Positions 1 to 13,890 of a stretch of DNA of 64,000 bases are shown here, piece after piece. The position numbers and the translations under genes are program-made. Position 1 is the first letter of the stretch. Each line of letters opens with the position of its first letter. Source of the stretch: Hydractinia symbiolongicarpus (Eukaryota > Cnidaria > Hydrozoa > Anthoathecata > Hydractiniidae); contig NC_079881.1 of assembly GCF_029227915.1 (NCBI RefSeq), positions 13,617,501 to 13,681,500 on the forward strand. The letters run 5' to 3'. The notes beneath the pieces were generated by a model that was given only the letters and a program-made list of their open reading frames with translations, ran no database searches and was not told where the DNA came from.

Positions 1-1815
1 ATACACACTTTAAAGGCCTGTCCATGTAGTTAGGAACGGTCTCAGGGCCTGGAGCTTAAGAAATCGACTTAATACATCGTAGTCCATTGTGATTAAAAGG
101 AATAGACCGATGGCAATTTCTCTGTCCTTGTGCAAACACGTGATTGACGTGTAGACTCCTTATTAGGCCGTAAAAGGCCATATTAAAGGCTTTAAAGGTC
201 TGTCCACGTAGTTAGGAACGTTCTCAGAGCCTCGCGCTCAAGAAAACGACTTAATACATCGTAGACCATTGAGACTAAAAAGAACAGCCAAATGGAACTT
301 GTCGGAGCTCCTGGAATCACGTGATTTACGTGTACACTCCAAATTAGGCCGTGAAAGGCAATATTAGAGGCTTTAAAGGCCTGTGCACGTAGTTAACAGC
401 GTTCTTAGAGCCTGGCGCACAGGAAAACGACTTAATATATCATAGTCCATTGAGATTGAAAGGAAAAGAGCGATGCGAACTTGTAGGGGCTCGTAGAATC
501 ACGTGATTTACGTATAGACTCCAAATTAGATCGTAAAAGGCCATAATGCAGGCTTTAAAGACCTGTGCACGTAGTTAGGAACGTTCTCAGAGCCTGGTGC
601 TTAAGAGAAGGACTTAATACATCGTAATCTGTTGAGATTGAAAGGAATAGACCGATGGCAACTTGGCTGGGCTCGCAGAATCACGTGATTTACGTGTAGA
701 CTCCAAAATAGGCCGTAAAAGGCCATATTAAAGGATTAGAAGGCCTTTGCACGTAGTTAGCAGCGTTCTTAGAGTCTGGCACTCAGGAACATGACTAAAC
801 ACATCGTAGTCCATTGAGATTAAAAGGATTAGACCGATGGCAACTTGTCAGTGCTCGTGGAATCACGTGAGTTACGTGTAGACTCCTTATTAGGCCGTAA
901 AAGGCCACATTACACGCTTTAAAGACCTGTGCGCGTAGTTAGCGTTTTTAGAGCCTGGCGCTCAGGAAAACGACTTTAGACATCGTAGTCCATTGAGATT
1001 GAAAGGAATAGACCGATGGCAACTTCTCTGTCCTTGTGGAATCACGTCATTTACGTGTAGACTCCTTATTAGGCAGTAGAAGGCGATAATACACACTTTA
1101 AAGGCCTGTCCATGTAGTTAGGAACGGTCTCAGGGCCTGGAGCTTAAGAAATCGACTTAATACATGGTAGTCCATTGTGATTAAAAGGAATAGACCGATG
1201 GCAATTTCTCTGTCCTTGTGCAAACACGTGATTGACGTGTAGACTCCTTATTAGGCCGTAAAAGGCCATATTAAAGGCTTTAAAGGTCTGTCCACGTAGT
1301 TAGGAACGTTCTCAGAGCCTCGCGCTCAAGAAAACGACTTAATACATCGTAGACCATTGAGACTAAAAAGCACAGCCGAATGGAACTTGTCGGAGCTCCT
1401 GGAATCACGTGATTTACGTGTACACTCCAAATTAGGCCGTGAAAGGCAATATTAAAGGATTAGAAGGCCTTTGCACGTAGTTAGCAGCGTTCTTAGAGTC
1501 TGGCACTCAGGAACATGACTAAACACATCGTAGTCCATTGAGATTAAAAGGATTAGACCGATGGCAACTTGTCCGTGCTCGTGGAATCACGTGAGTTACG
1601 TGTAGACTCCTTATTAGGCCGTAAAAGGCCACATTACACGCTTTAAAGACCTGTGCGCGCAGTTGGCAGCGTTTTTAGAGCCTGGCGCTCAGGAAAACGA
1701 CTTTAGACATCGTAGTCCATTGAGATTGAAAGGAATAGACCGATGGCAACTTCTCTGTCCTTGTGGAATCACGTCATTTACGTGTAGACTCCTTATTAGG
1801 CCGTAAAAGGCGATA
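1..1815 (-). repeat. Six-monomer HOR (1,088 bp) plus a shortened second copy
   Basis: The sequence from position 1 (atacacactttaaaggcctg) recurs at 1,089, giving a 1,088-bp unit of six monomers. The second copy follows the first to about 1,443. It then jumps to material equivalent to about 722 of the first copy and continues to about 1,815, so it lacks two monomers (about 363 bp). The jump is in register, as expected from unequal crossing-over between monomers. Differences between the copies are isolated substitutions, for example tacatcgtag against tacatggtag near 1,163. Confidence 0.85.
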
Positions 1816-2160
1816 ATACACACTTTAAAGGCCTGTCCACGTAGTTAGGAACATTCTCAGAGCCCGGCGCTCAAGAAAACGACTTAATACATCGTAGTCC
1901 ATTCAGATTGAAAGGAATAGACCGATGGCAATTTCGCTGTCCTTGTGCAAACACGTGATTGACGTGAAGACTCCTTATTAGACCGTAAAAGGCGATAATA
2001 CACGCTTTAAAGGTCTGTCCAAATAATTAGGTACGTTCTCAGAGCCTGGCGCTCAAGAAAACGACTTAATATATCATAGTCCATTGAGATTGAAAGGAAA
2101 AGAGCGATGCCAACTTGTAGGGGCTCGTGTAATCACGTGATTTACGTGTAGACTTTTTAT

Positions 2161-2840
2161 TAGGCCGTAAAAGGCCATATTAAAGGCTTTAAAGGTCTGT
2201 CCACGTAGTTAGAAACATTCTCAGAGCCTCGCGCTCAAGAAAACGACTTAATACATCGTAGACCATTGAGACTAAAAAGAACAGCCGAATGGAACTTGTC
2301 GGAGCTCCTGGAATCACGTGATTTACGTGTACACTCCAAATTAGGCCGTGAAAGGCAATATTAGAGGCTTTAAAGGCCTGTGCACGTAGTTAACAGCGTT
2401 CTTAGAGCCTGGCGCACAGGAAAACGACTTAATATATCATAGTCCATTGAGATTGAAAGGAAAAGAGCGATGCGAACTTGTAGGGGCTCGTGGAATCACG
2501 TGATTTACGTATAGACTCCAAATTAGATCGTAAAAGGCCATAATGCAGGCTTTAAAGACCTGTGCACGTAGTTAGGAACGTTCTCAGAGCCTGGTGCTTA
2601 AGAGAAGGACTTAATACATCGTAATCTGTTGAGATTGAAAGGAATAGACCGATGGCAACTTGGCTGGGCTCGCGGAATCACGTGATTTACGTGTAGACTC
2701 CAAAATAGGCCGTAAAAGGCCATATTAAAGGATTAGAAGGCCTTTGCACGTAGTTAGCAGCGTTCTTAGAGTCTGGCACTCAGGAACATGACTAAACACA
2801 TCGTAGTCCATTTAGATTAAAAGGGTTAGGCCGATGGCAA
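2161..2840 (-). repeat. Duplicate of the block at 164-843
   Basis: This segment matches 164-843 at a constant offset of 1,997 bp, which is 11 monomers. The match includes rare variants such as gtagttaacagcg, ggcgcacagg, gatgcgaacttg and gactaaacacatcg. It ends near gatggcaactt, where the first copy continues with tgtcagtgctcg and this one with ctctgtccttg. It is therefore a local segmental duplication of about 3.7 monomers. Confidence 0.8.
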
Positions 2841-3252
2841 CTTCTCTGTCCTTGTGGAATCACGTCATTTACGTGTAGACTCCTTATTAGGCCGTAAAAG
2901 GCGATAATACACACTTTAAAGGCCTGTGCGCGTAGTTAGGAACATTCTCAGAGCCTCGCGCTCAAGAAAACGACTTAATGCATCGTAGTCCATTCAGATT
3001 GAAAGGAATAGACCGATGGCAATTTCTCTGTCCTTGTGCAAACACGTGATTGACGTGAAGACTCCTTATTAGGCCGTAAAAGGCGATAATACACGCTTTA
3101 AAGGTCTGTCTAAATAATTAGGTACGTTCTCAGAGCCTGGCGCTCAAGAAAACGACTTAATATATCATAGTCCATTGAGATTGAAAGGAAAAGAGCGATG
3201 CCGACTTGTAGGGGCTCGTGGAATCACGTGATTTACGTGTAAACTCCAAATT

Positions 3253-3797
3253 AGGCCGTAAGGGGCCATATTACACGCTTTAAAGGTCTGTCCACGTAGT
3301 TAGAAACATTCTCAGAGCCTCGCGCTCAAGAAAACGACTTAATACATCGTAGACCATTGAGATTGAAAGGAATAGACCGATGGCAACTTGGCTGGGCTCG
3401 CGGAATCACGTGATTTAAGTGTAGACTCCAAATTAGGCCGTAAGGGGCCATATTACACGCTTTAAAGGTCTGTCCACGTAGTTAGAAACATTCTCAGAGC
3501 CTCGCGCTCAAGAAAACGACTTAATACATCGTAGTCCATTCAGATTGAAAGGAATAGACCGATGGCAACTTGGCTGGGCTCGTGGAATCACGTGATTTAC
3601 GTGTAGACTCCAAATTAGGCCGTAAGGGGCCATATTACACGCTTTAAAGGTCTGTCCACGTAGTTAGAAACGTTCTCAGAGCCTGGCGCTCAAGAAAACG
3701 ACTTAATATACCATAGTCCATTGAGATTGAAAGGAAAAGAGCGATGCCAACTTGTAGGGGCTCGTGAAATCACGTGATTTACGTGTAGACTCCAAAT
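3253..3797 (-). repeat. Three near-identical monomers in direct tandem
   Basis: Monomers starting at 3,253, 3,434 and 3,616 all carry the uncommon variant gccgtaaggggcc followed by tattacacgctttaaagg. The first two share gttagaaacattctc and the third has gttagaaacgttctc. Spacing is 181 and 182 bp. Elsewhere this type appears mostly singly within mixed HORs (for example near 4,530, 8,197, 9,650 and 12,197), so this looks like a recent amplification of one monomer. Confidence 0.8.
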
Positions 3798-6480
3798 TAG
3801 ATCGTAAAAGGCCGTAATAAAGGTTTTAAAGGTCTGTCCACGTAGTTAGGAATGTTCTCAGAGCCTGGCGCTCAAGAAAACGACTTAATATATCGTAGTC
3901 TATTGAGATTGAAATAAATATATACCGATGGCAACTTGGCTGGGCTCTTAAAATCACGTGATTTACGTGTAGACTCCTTATTATGCCGTAAAAGGCGATA
4001 ATACACACTTTAAATGCCTGTCCACGTAGTTAGGAACGGTCTCAGGGCCTGGCGCTTAAGAAATCGACTTAATACATCGTAGTCCGTTGAGATTGAAAGG
4101 AATAGAATGATGGCCTCCTGTGTGTGCTCGTGGAACTCCCTGTCTTAAGTGTAGTGTCCTTATTACGCCATAAGAGGCCGTGTTACACGCTTTAAAGGTC
4201 TGTACACGTAATTAGGAACGTTCTTAGAGCCTGGCGCCCAAAAAACGACTTAATATATCGTAGTCTATTGAGATTGAAACGAATAGACCGATGGCAGCTT
4301 GGCTGGTCTCGTGGAATCATGTGATTTACGTGTAGACTCCTTATTAGGCCGTAAAAGGCCATATTAAAGGCTTTAAAGGTCTGTCCACGTAGTTAGGAAC
4401 GTTCTCAGAGCCTCGCGCTCAAGAAAACGACTTAATACACCGTAGACCATTGAGATTGAAAGGAATAGACCGATGGTAACTTGACTAAGCTCGCGGAATT
4501 ACGTGATTTACGTGCAGACTCCAAATTAGGCCGTAAGGGGCCATATTACACGCTTTAAAGGTCTGTCCACGTAGTTAGAAACATTCTCAGAGCTTCGCGC
4601 TCAAGAAAACGACTTAATACATCGTAGTCCATTCAGATTGAAAGGAATAGACCGATGGCAATTTCTCTGTCCTTGTGCAAACACGTGATTGACGTGAAGA
4701 CTCCTTATTAGGCCGTAAAAGGCGATAATACACGCTTTAAAGGTCTGTCCAAATAATTAGGTACGTTCTCAGAGCCTGGCGCTCAAGAAAACGACTTAAT
4801 ATATCATAGTCCATTGAGATTGAAAGGAAAAGAGCGATGCCAACTTGTAGGGGCTCGTGGAATCACGTGATTTACGTGTAGACTCCAAATTAGTACGTAA
4901 AAGGCCGTATTAAAGGTTTTAAAGGTCTGTCCACGTAGTTAGGAATGTTCTCAGAGCCTGGCGCTCAAGAAAACGACTTAATATATCGTAGTCTATTGAG
5001 ATTGAAATGAATATACCGATGGCAACTTGGCTGGGCTCTCGGAATCACGTGATTTACGTGTAGACTCCTTATTAGGCCGTAAAAGGCCATATTAAAGGCT
5101 TTAAAGGTCTGTCCACGTAATTAGGAACGTTCTCAGAGCATGGCGCTCAAGAAAACGACTTAATACTTCGTAGTTCATTGGAATTGAAAAGAATAGACCG
5201 ATGGCAACTTGGCTGGGCTCTCAAAATCACGTGATTTACGTGCAGACTGCAAATTAGGCCGTAAAATGCCATATTACAGGCTTTTAAAGACCTGTGCGCG
5301 TAGTTAGCAGCGTTTTTAGAGCCTGGCGCTCAGGAAAACGAATTAAGACATCGTAGTCCATTGAGATTGAAAGAAATAGACCAATGGCAATTTCTCTGTC
5401 CTTGTGGAAACACGTGATTGACGTGTAGACTCCTTATTAGGCCGTTAAAGGCGATAATACACACTTTAAATGCCTGTCCACGTAGTTAGGAACGGTCTCA
5501 GGGCCTGGCGCATAAGAAATCGACTTAATACATCGTAGTCCGTTAAGATTGAAAGGAATAGAATGATGGCCTCCTATCTGTGCTCCTGGAACTCCCTGTC
5601 TTAAGTGTAGTGTCCTTATTACGCCATAAGAGGCCGTGTTACACGCTTTAAAGGTCTGTACACGTAATTAGGAACGTTCTTAGAGCCTGGCGCCCAAAAA
5701 ACGACTTAATATATCGTAGTCTATTGAGATTGAAACGAATAGACCGATGGCAGCTTGGCTGGTCTCGCGGAATCACGTGATTTACGTGTAGACTCCAAAT
5801 TAGGCCGTTAAAGGCAATATTACAGGCTTAAAAGGCCTGTGCACGTAGTTAGGAACGTTCTCAGAGCCTGGCGCTCAAGAAAGCGCTTAATACATCGTAG
5901 TCCATTGAGATTAAAAGGAATAGACCGATGGCAACTTGTCTGGGCTCGTGGAATCACGTGAGTTACGTGTAGACTCCAAATTAGGCCGTAAAATGCCATA
6001 TTACAGGCTTTAAAGACCTGTGCGCGTAGTTGGCAGCGTTTTTAGAGCCTGGCGCTCAGGAAAACGAATTAAGACATCGTAGTCCATTGAGATTGAAAGA
6101 AATAGACCAATGGCAATTTCTCTGTCCTTGTGGAAACACGTGATTGACGTGTAGACTCCTTATTAGGCCGTAAAAGGCGATAATACACACTTTAAATGCC
6201 TGTCCACGTAGTTAGGAACGGTCTCAGGGCCTGGCGCTTAAGAAATCGACCTAATACATCGTAGTCCGTTAAGATTGAAAGGAATAGAATGACGGCCTCC
6301 TGTCTGTGCTCGTGGAACTCCCTGTCTTAAGTGTAGTGTCCTTATTACGCCATAAGAGGCCGTGTTACACGCTTTAAAGGTCTGTACACGTAATTAGGAA
6401 CGTTCTTAGAGCCTCGCGCTCAAGAAAACGACTTAATACACCGTAGACCATTGAGATTGAAAGGAATAGACCGATGGTAA

Positions 6481-6545
6481 CTTGACTAAGCTCGCGGAAT
6501 CACGTGATTTGTCCTTGTGCAAACACGTGATTGACGTGAAGACTC
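6481..6545 (-). repeat. Out-of-register monomer junction
   Basis: A monomer that runs normally to cacgtgattt (ending at 6,510) is followed at once by gtccttgtgcaaacacgtg, a segment that should lie upstream of the E-box in the next monomer. Two E-boxes therefore lie 23 bp apart (6,501 and 6,524) instead of about 182 bp. The parallel block near 4,500-4,700 keeps the roughly 160 bp missing here, so this is a local deletion with breakpoints at non-equivalent monomer positions. It breaks the array phase. Confidence 0.75.
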
Positions 6546-9500
6546 CTTATTAGGCCGTAAAAGGCGATAATACACGCTTTAAAGGTCTGTCCAAATAATT
6601 AGGTACGTTCTCAGAGCCTGGCGCTCAAGAAAACGACTTAATATATCATAGTCCATTGAGATTGAAAGGAAAAGAGCGATGCCAACTTGTAGGGGCTCGT
6701 GGAATCACGTGATATACGTGTAGACTCCAAATTAGATCGTAAAAGGCCGTATTAAAGGTTTTAAAGGTCTGTCCACGTAGTTAGGAATGTTCTCAGAGCC
6801 TGGCGCTCAAGAAAACGACTTAATATATCGTAGTCTATTGAGATTGAAATGAATATACCGATGGCAACTTGGCTGGGCTCTCGGAATCACGTGATTTACG
6901 TGTAGACTCCTTATTAGGCCGTGAAAGGCCATATTAAAGGCTTTAAAGGTCTGTCCACGTAATTTGGAACGTTCTCAGAGCATGGCGCTCAAGAAAACGA
7001 CTTAATACTTCGTAGTTCATTGGAATTGAAAGGAATAGACCGATGGCAACTTGGCTGGGCTCTCAAAATCACGTGATTTACGTGCAGACTGCAAATTAGG
7101 CCGTAAAAGGCCATAATGCAGGCTTTAAAGACCTGTGCACGTAGTTAGGAACGTTCTCAGAGCATGGCGCTCAAGAAAACGACTTAATACTTCGTAGTTC
7201 ATTGGAATTGAAAGGAATAGACCGATGGCAACTTGGCTGGGCTCTCAAAATCACGTGATTTACGTGCAGACTGCAAATTAGGCCGTAAAAGGCCATAATG
7301 CAGGCTTTAAAGACCTGTGCACGTAGTTAGGAACGTTTTCAGAGCCTGGTGCATAAGAGTAGGACTTAATACATCGTAATCTGTTGAGATTAAAAGGAAT
7401 AGACCGATGGCAACTTGTCCAGGCTCGTGGAATCACGTGAGCTACGTGTAGACTCCAAATTAGGCCGTAAAATGCCATATTACAGGCTTTTAAAGACCTG
7501 TGCGCGTAGTTAGCAGCGTTTTTAGAGCCTGGCGCTCAGGAAAACGAATTAAGACATCGTAGTCCATTGAGATTGAAAGAAATAGACCAATGGCAATTTC
7601 TCTGTCCTTGTGAAAACACGTGATTGACGTGTAGACTCCTTATTAGGCCGTAAAAGGCGATAATACACACTTTAAATGCCTGTCCACGTAGTTAAGAACG
7701 GTCTCAGGGCCTGGTGCTTAAGAAATCGACTTAATACATCGTAGTCCGTTGAGATTGATAGGAAAAGAGCGATGCCAACTTGTAGGGGCTCGTGGAATCA
7801 CGTGATTTACGTGTAGACTCCAAATTAGTACGTAAAAGGCCGTATTAAAGGTTTTAAAGGTCTGTCCACGTAGTTAGGAATGTTCTCAGAGCCTGGCGCT
7901 CAAGAAAACGACTTAATATATCGTAGTCTATTGAGATTGAAATAAATATACCGATGGCAACTTGGCTGGGCTCTCGGAATCACGTGATTTACGTGTAGAC
8001 TTCTTATTAGGCCGTAAAAGGCCATATTAAAGGCTTTAAAGGTCTGTCCACGTAATTGGGAACGTTCTCAGAGCATGGCGCTCAAGAAAACGACTTAATA
8101 CTTCGTAGTTCATTGGAATTGAAAGGAATAGACCGATGGCAACTTGGCTGGGCTCTCAAAATCACGTGATTTACGTGCAGACTGCAAATTAGGCCGTAAG
8201 GGGCCATATTACACGCTTTAAAGGTCTGTCCACGTAGTTAGAAACATTCTCAGAGCCTCGCGCTCAAGAAAACGACTTAATACATCGTAGTCCATTCAGA
8301 TTGAAAGGAATAGACCGATGGCAATTTCTCTGTCCTTGTGCAAACACGTGATTGACGTGAAGACTCCTTATTAGGCCGTAAAAGGCGATAATACACGCTT
8401 TAAAGGTCTGTCCAAATAATTAGGTACGTTCTCAGAGCCTGGCGCTCAAGAAAACGACTTAATATATCATAGTCCATTGAGATTGAAAGGAAAAGAGCGA
8501 TGCCAACTTGTAGGGGCTCGTGGAATCACGTGATTTACGTGTAGACACCAAATTAGATCGTAAAAGGCCGTATTAAAGGTTTTAAATGTCTGTCCACGTA
8601 GTTAGGAATGTTCTCAGAGCGTGGCGCTCAAGAAAACGACTTAATATATCGTAGTCTATTGAGATTGAAATGAATATACCGATGGCAACTTGGCTGGGCT
8701 CTCGGAATCACGTGATTTACGTGTAGACTCCTTATTAGGCCGTAAAAGGCCATATTAAAGGCTTTAAAGGTCTGTCCACGTAATTAGGAACGTTCTCAGA
8801 GCATGGCGCTCAAGAAAACGACTTAATACTTCGTAGTTCATTGGAATTGAAAGGAATAGACCGATGGCAACTTGGCTGGGCTCTCAAAATCACGTGATTT
8901 ACGTGCAGACTGCAAATTAGGCCGTAAAAGGCCATAATGCAGGCTTTAAAGACCTGTGCACGTAGTTAGGAACGTTCTCAGAGCCTGGTGATTAAGAGTA
9001 GGACTTAATACATCGTAATCTGTTGAGATTGAAAGGAATAGACCAATGGCAATTTCTCTGTCCTTGTGGAAACACGTGATTGACGTGTAGACTCCTTATT
9101 AGGCCGTAAAAGGCGATAATACACACTTTAAATGCCTGTCCACGTAGTTAAGAACGGTCTCAGGGCCTGGTCCTTAAGAAATCGACTTAATACATCGTAG
9201 TCCGTTGAGATTGAAAGGAATAGAATGATGGCCTCCTGTCTGTGCTCCTGGGACTCCCTGTCTTAAGTGTAGTGTCCTTATTAGGCCATAAGAGGCCGTG
9301 TTACACGCTTTAAAGGTCTGTACACGTAATTAGGAACGTTCTCAGAGCCTGGCGCCCAAAAAACGACTTAATATATCGTAGTCTATTGAGATTGAAACGA
9401 ATAGACCGATGGCAGCTTGGCTGGTCTCGCGGAATTACGTGATTTACGTGTAGACTCCAAATTAGGCCGTTAAAGGCCATATTACAGGCTTAAAAGGCCT

Positions 9501-12500
9501 GTGCACGTAGTTAGGAACGTTCTCAGAGCCTGGCGCTCAAGAAAGCGACTTAATACATCGTAGACCATTAAGATTAAAAGGAACAGCCGAATGGAACTTG
9601 TCGGAGCTCTTGGAATCACGTGATTTACGTGTAGACTCCAAATTAGGCCGTAAGGGGCCATATTACACGCTTTAAAGGTCTGTCCACGTAGTTAGAAACA
9701 TTCTCAGAGCCTCGCGCTCAAGAAAACGACTTAATACATCGTAGTCCATTCAGATTGAAAGGAATAGACCGATGGCAATTTCTCTGTCCTTGTGCAAACA
9801 CGTGATTGACGTGAAGACTCCTTATTAGGCCGTAAAAGGCGATAATACACGCTTTAAAGGTCTGTCCAAATAATTAGGTACGTTCTCAGATCCTGGCGCT
9901 CAAGAAAACGACTTAATATATCATAGTCCATTGAGATTGAAAGGAAAAGAGCGATGCCAACTTGTAGGGGCTCGTGGAATCACGTGATATACGTGTAGAC
10001 TCCAAATTAGATCGTAAAAGGCCGTATTAAAGGTTTTAAAGGTCTGTCCACGTAGTTAGGAATGTTCTCAGAGCCTGGCGCTCAAGAAAACGACTTAATA
10101 TATCGTAGTCTATTGAGATTGAAATGAATATACCGATGGCAACTTGGCTGGGCTCTCGGAATCACGTGATTTACGTGTAGACTCCATATTAGGCCGTAAA
10201 AGGCCATATTAAAGGCTTTAAAGGTCTGTGCACGTAATTAGGAACGTTCTCAGAGCATGGCGCTCAAGAAAACGACTTAATACTTCGTAGTTCATTGGAA
10301 TTGAAAGGAATAGACCGATGGCAACTTGGCTGGGCTCTCAAAATCACGTGATTTACGTGCAGACTGCAAATTAGGCCGTAAAAGGCCATAATGCAGGCTT
10401 TAAAGACCTGTGCACGTAGTTAGGAACGTTCTCAGAGCCTGGTGATTAAGAGTAGGACTTAATACATCGTAATCTGTTGAGATTGAAAGGAATAGACCGA
10501 TGGCAACTTGTCCAGGCTCGTGGAATTACGTGAGTTACGTGTAGACTCCAAATTAGGCCGTAAAATGCCATATTACAGGCTTTTAAAGACCTGTGCGCGT
10601 AGTTAGCAGCGTTTTTAGAGCCTGGCGCTCAGGAAAACGAATTAAGACATCGTAGTCCATTGAGATTGAAAGAAATAGACCAATGGCAATTTCTCTGTCC
10701 TTGTGGAAACACGTGATTGACGTTTAGACTCCTTATTAGGCCGTAAATGGCGATAATACACACTTTAAATGCCTGTCCACGTAGTTAGGAACGGTCTCAG
10801 GGCCTGGTGCTTAAGAAATCGACTTAATACATCGTAGTCCGTTGAGATTGAAAGGAATAGAATGATGGCCTCCTGTCTGTGCTCCTGGAACTCCCTGTCT
10901 TAAGTGTAGTGTCCTTATTACGCCATAAGAGGCCGTGTTACACGCTTTAAAGGTCTGTACACGTAATTAGGAACGTTCTTAGAGCCTGGCGCCCAAAAAA
11001 CGACTTAATATATCGTAGTCTATTGAGATTGAAACGAATAGACCGATGGCAGCTTGGCTGGTCTCGCGGAATCACGTGATTTACGTGTCGACTCCAAATT
11101 AGGCCGTTAAAGGCCATATTACAGGCTTAAAAGGCCTGTGAACGTAGTTAGGAACGTTCTCAGAGCCTGGCGCTCAAGAAAGCGACTTAATACATCGTAG
11201 ACCATTGAGATTAAAAGGAACAGCCGAATGGAACTTGTCGGAGCTCTTGGAATCACGTGATTTACGTGTAGACTCCAAATTAGGCAGTGAAAGGCAATAT
11301 TCGAGGCTTTAAAGGCCTGTGCACGCTGTTAAGAGCGTTCATAAAGCCTGGCGCCCAGGAAAACGACTTATAATATCGTAGTCCATTGAGATTAAAAGGA
11401 ATAGACCGATGGCAACTTGTCTGGGCTCGTGGAATCACGTGAGTAACGTGTAGACTCCAAATTAGGCCGTAAAATGCCATATTACAGGCTTTAAAGACCT
11501 GTGCCCGTAGTTGGCAGCGTTTTTAGAGCCTGGCGCTCAGGAAAACGACTTTAGACATCGTAGTCCATTGAGATTGAAAGGAATAGACCGATGGCAACTT
11601 CTCTGTCCTTGTGGAATCACGTGATTTACGTGTAGACTCCTTATTAGGCCGTAAAAGGCGATAATACACACTTTTAAGGCCTGTCCACGTAGTTAGGAAC
11701 GGTCTCAGGGCCTGGCGCTTAAGAAATCGACTTAATACATCGTAGTCCATTGAGATTGAAAGGAATAGACTGATGGCCTCCTGTCTGTGCTCTTGGAACT
11801 CCCTGACTTAAGTGTAGTCTCCTTGTTAGGTCATAAGAGGCTGTATTACAAGCTTTAAAGGTCTCTCCACGTTATTAGGCACGTTCTTAGTGGCTGGCAC
11901 TGAAGAAAACGACTTAATATATCGTAGTCTATTAAGATTGAAAGGAATAGACCGATGGCAACTTGGCTGGGCTTGCGAAATCACGTGATTTACGTGTAGA
12001 CTCCTTATTAGGCCGTTAAAGGCCATATTAATGGCTTTAAAGGTCTGTCCACGTAGTTATTAACGTTCTCAGAGCCTCGCGCTCAAGAAAACGACTTAAT
12101 ACACCGTAGACCATTGAGATTGAAAGGAATAGACCGATGGCAACTTGACTGGGCTCGCGGAATCACGTGATTCACGTGTAGACTCCAAATTAGGCCGTAA
12201 GGGGCCATATTACACGCTTTAAAGGTCTGTCCACGTAGTTAGAAACGTTCTCAGAGCCTGGCGCTCAAGAAAACGACTTAATATATCGTAGTCTATTGAG
12301 ATTGAAATGAATATACCGATGGCAACTTGGCTGGGCTCTCGGAATCACGTGATTTACGTGTAGACTCCATATTAGGCCGTAAAAGGCCATATTAAAGGCT
12401 TTAAAGGTCTGTCCACGTAATTAGGAACGTTCTCAGAGCATGGCGCTCAAGAAAACGACTTAATACTTCGTAGTTCATTGGAATTGAAAGGAATAGACCG

Positions 12501-13890
12501 ATGGCAACTTGGCTGGGCTCTCAAAATCACGTGATTTACGTGCAGACTGCAAATTAGGCCGTAAAAGGCCACATTACACGCTTTAAAGACCTGTGCGCGT
12601 AGTTGGCAGCGTTTTTAGAGCCTCGCGCTCAAAAAAACGACTTAATACATCGTAGACCATTGAGATTGAAAGGAATAGACCGATGGCAACTTGGCTGGGC
12701 TCGCGGAATCACGTGATTTACGTGTAGACTCCAAATTAGGCCGTAAGGGGCCATATTACATACTTTAAAGGTCTGTCCACGTAGTTAGAAACATTCTCAG
12801 AGCCTGGCGCTCAAGAAAACGAATTAAGACATCGTAGTCAATTGAGATTGAAAGGAATAGACCAATGGCAATTTCTCTGTCCTTGTGGAAACACGTGATT
12901 GACGTGTAGACTCCTTATTAGGCCGTAAAAGGCCATATTAAAGGCTTTAAAGGTCTGTCCACGTAGTTAGGAACGTTCTCAGAGCCTCGCGCTCAAGAAA
13001 ACGACTTAATACATCGTAGACCATTGAGATTAAAAAGAACAGCCGAATGGAACTTGTCGGAGCTCCTGGAATCACGTGATTTACGTGTAGACTCTAAATT
13101 AGTCCGTGAAAGGCCATATTAAAGGCTTTAGAGGTCTGTCCACGTAGTTAGGAATGTTCTCAGAGTTTGGCGCTCAAGAAAACGACTTAATACATCGTAG
13201 AACATTGAGATTGAAAGGAATAGTCCGATGCCAACTTGTTCGGGCTCGTGGAATCACGTGAGTTACGTGCAGTCTACTTATTAGGTCGTAAAAGGCGATA
13301 ATACACACTTTAAAGGCCTGTCCACGGAGTTAGGAAAGGTCTCAGGGCCTGGAGCTTAAAAATCGACTTAATACATCGTAGTCCATTGTGATTAAAAGGA
13401 ATAGACCGATGGCAATTTCTCTGTCCTTGTGGAAACACGTGATTGACGTGTAGACTCCTTATTAGGCCGTAAAAGGCCATATTAAAGGCTTTAAAGGTCT
13501 GTCCAAATAATTAGGTACGTTCTCAGAGCCTGGCGCTCAAGAAAACGACTTAATATATCATAGTCCATTGAGATTAAAAGGAAAAGAGCGATGCCAACTT
13601 GTAGGGGCTCGTGGAATCACGTGATTTACGTGTAGACTCTAAATTAGATCGTAAAAGGCCGTATTAAAGGTTTTAAAGGTCTGTCCACGTAGTTAGGAAT
13701 GTTCTCAGAGTTTGGCGCTCAAGAAAACGACTTAATACATCGTAGAACATTGAGATTGAAAGGAATAAACCGATGCCAACTTGTTCGGGCTTGTGGAATC
13801 ACGTGAGTTACGTGCAGTCTACTTATTAGGTCGTAAAAGGCCATATTAAAGGCTTTAAAGGTCTGTCCACGTAGTTAGGAACGTTCTCAG

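Noticed and set aside
6481-6545. A regulatory element formed by two close E-boxes
   Set aside because: It is seen once and is explained by a deletion at the monomer junction; nothing suggests selection.
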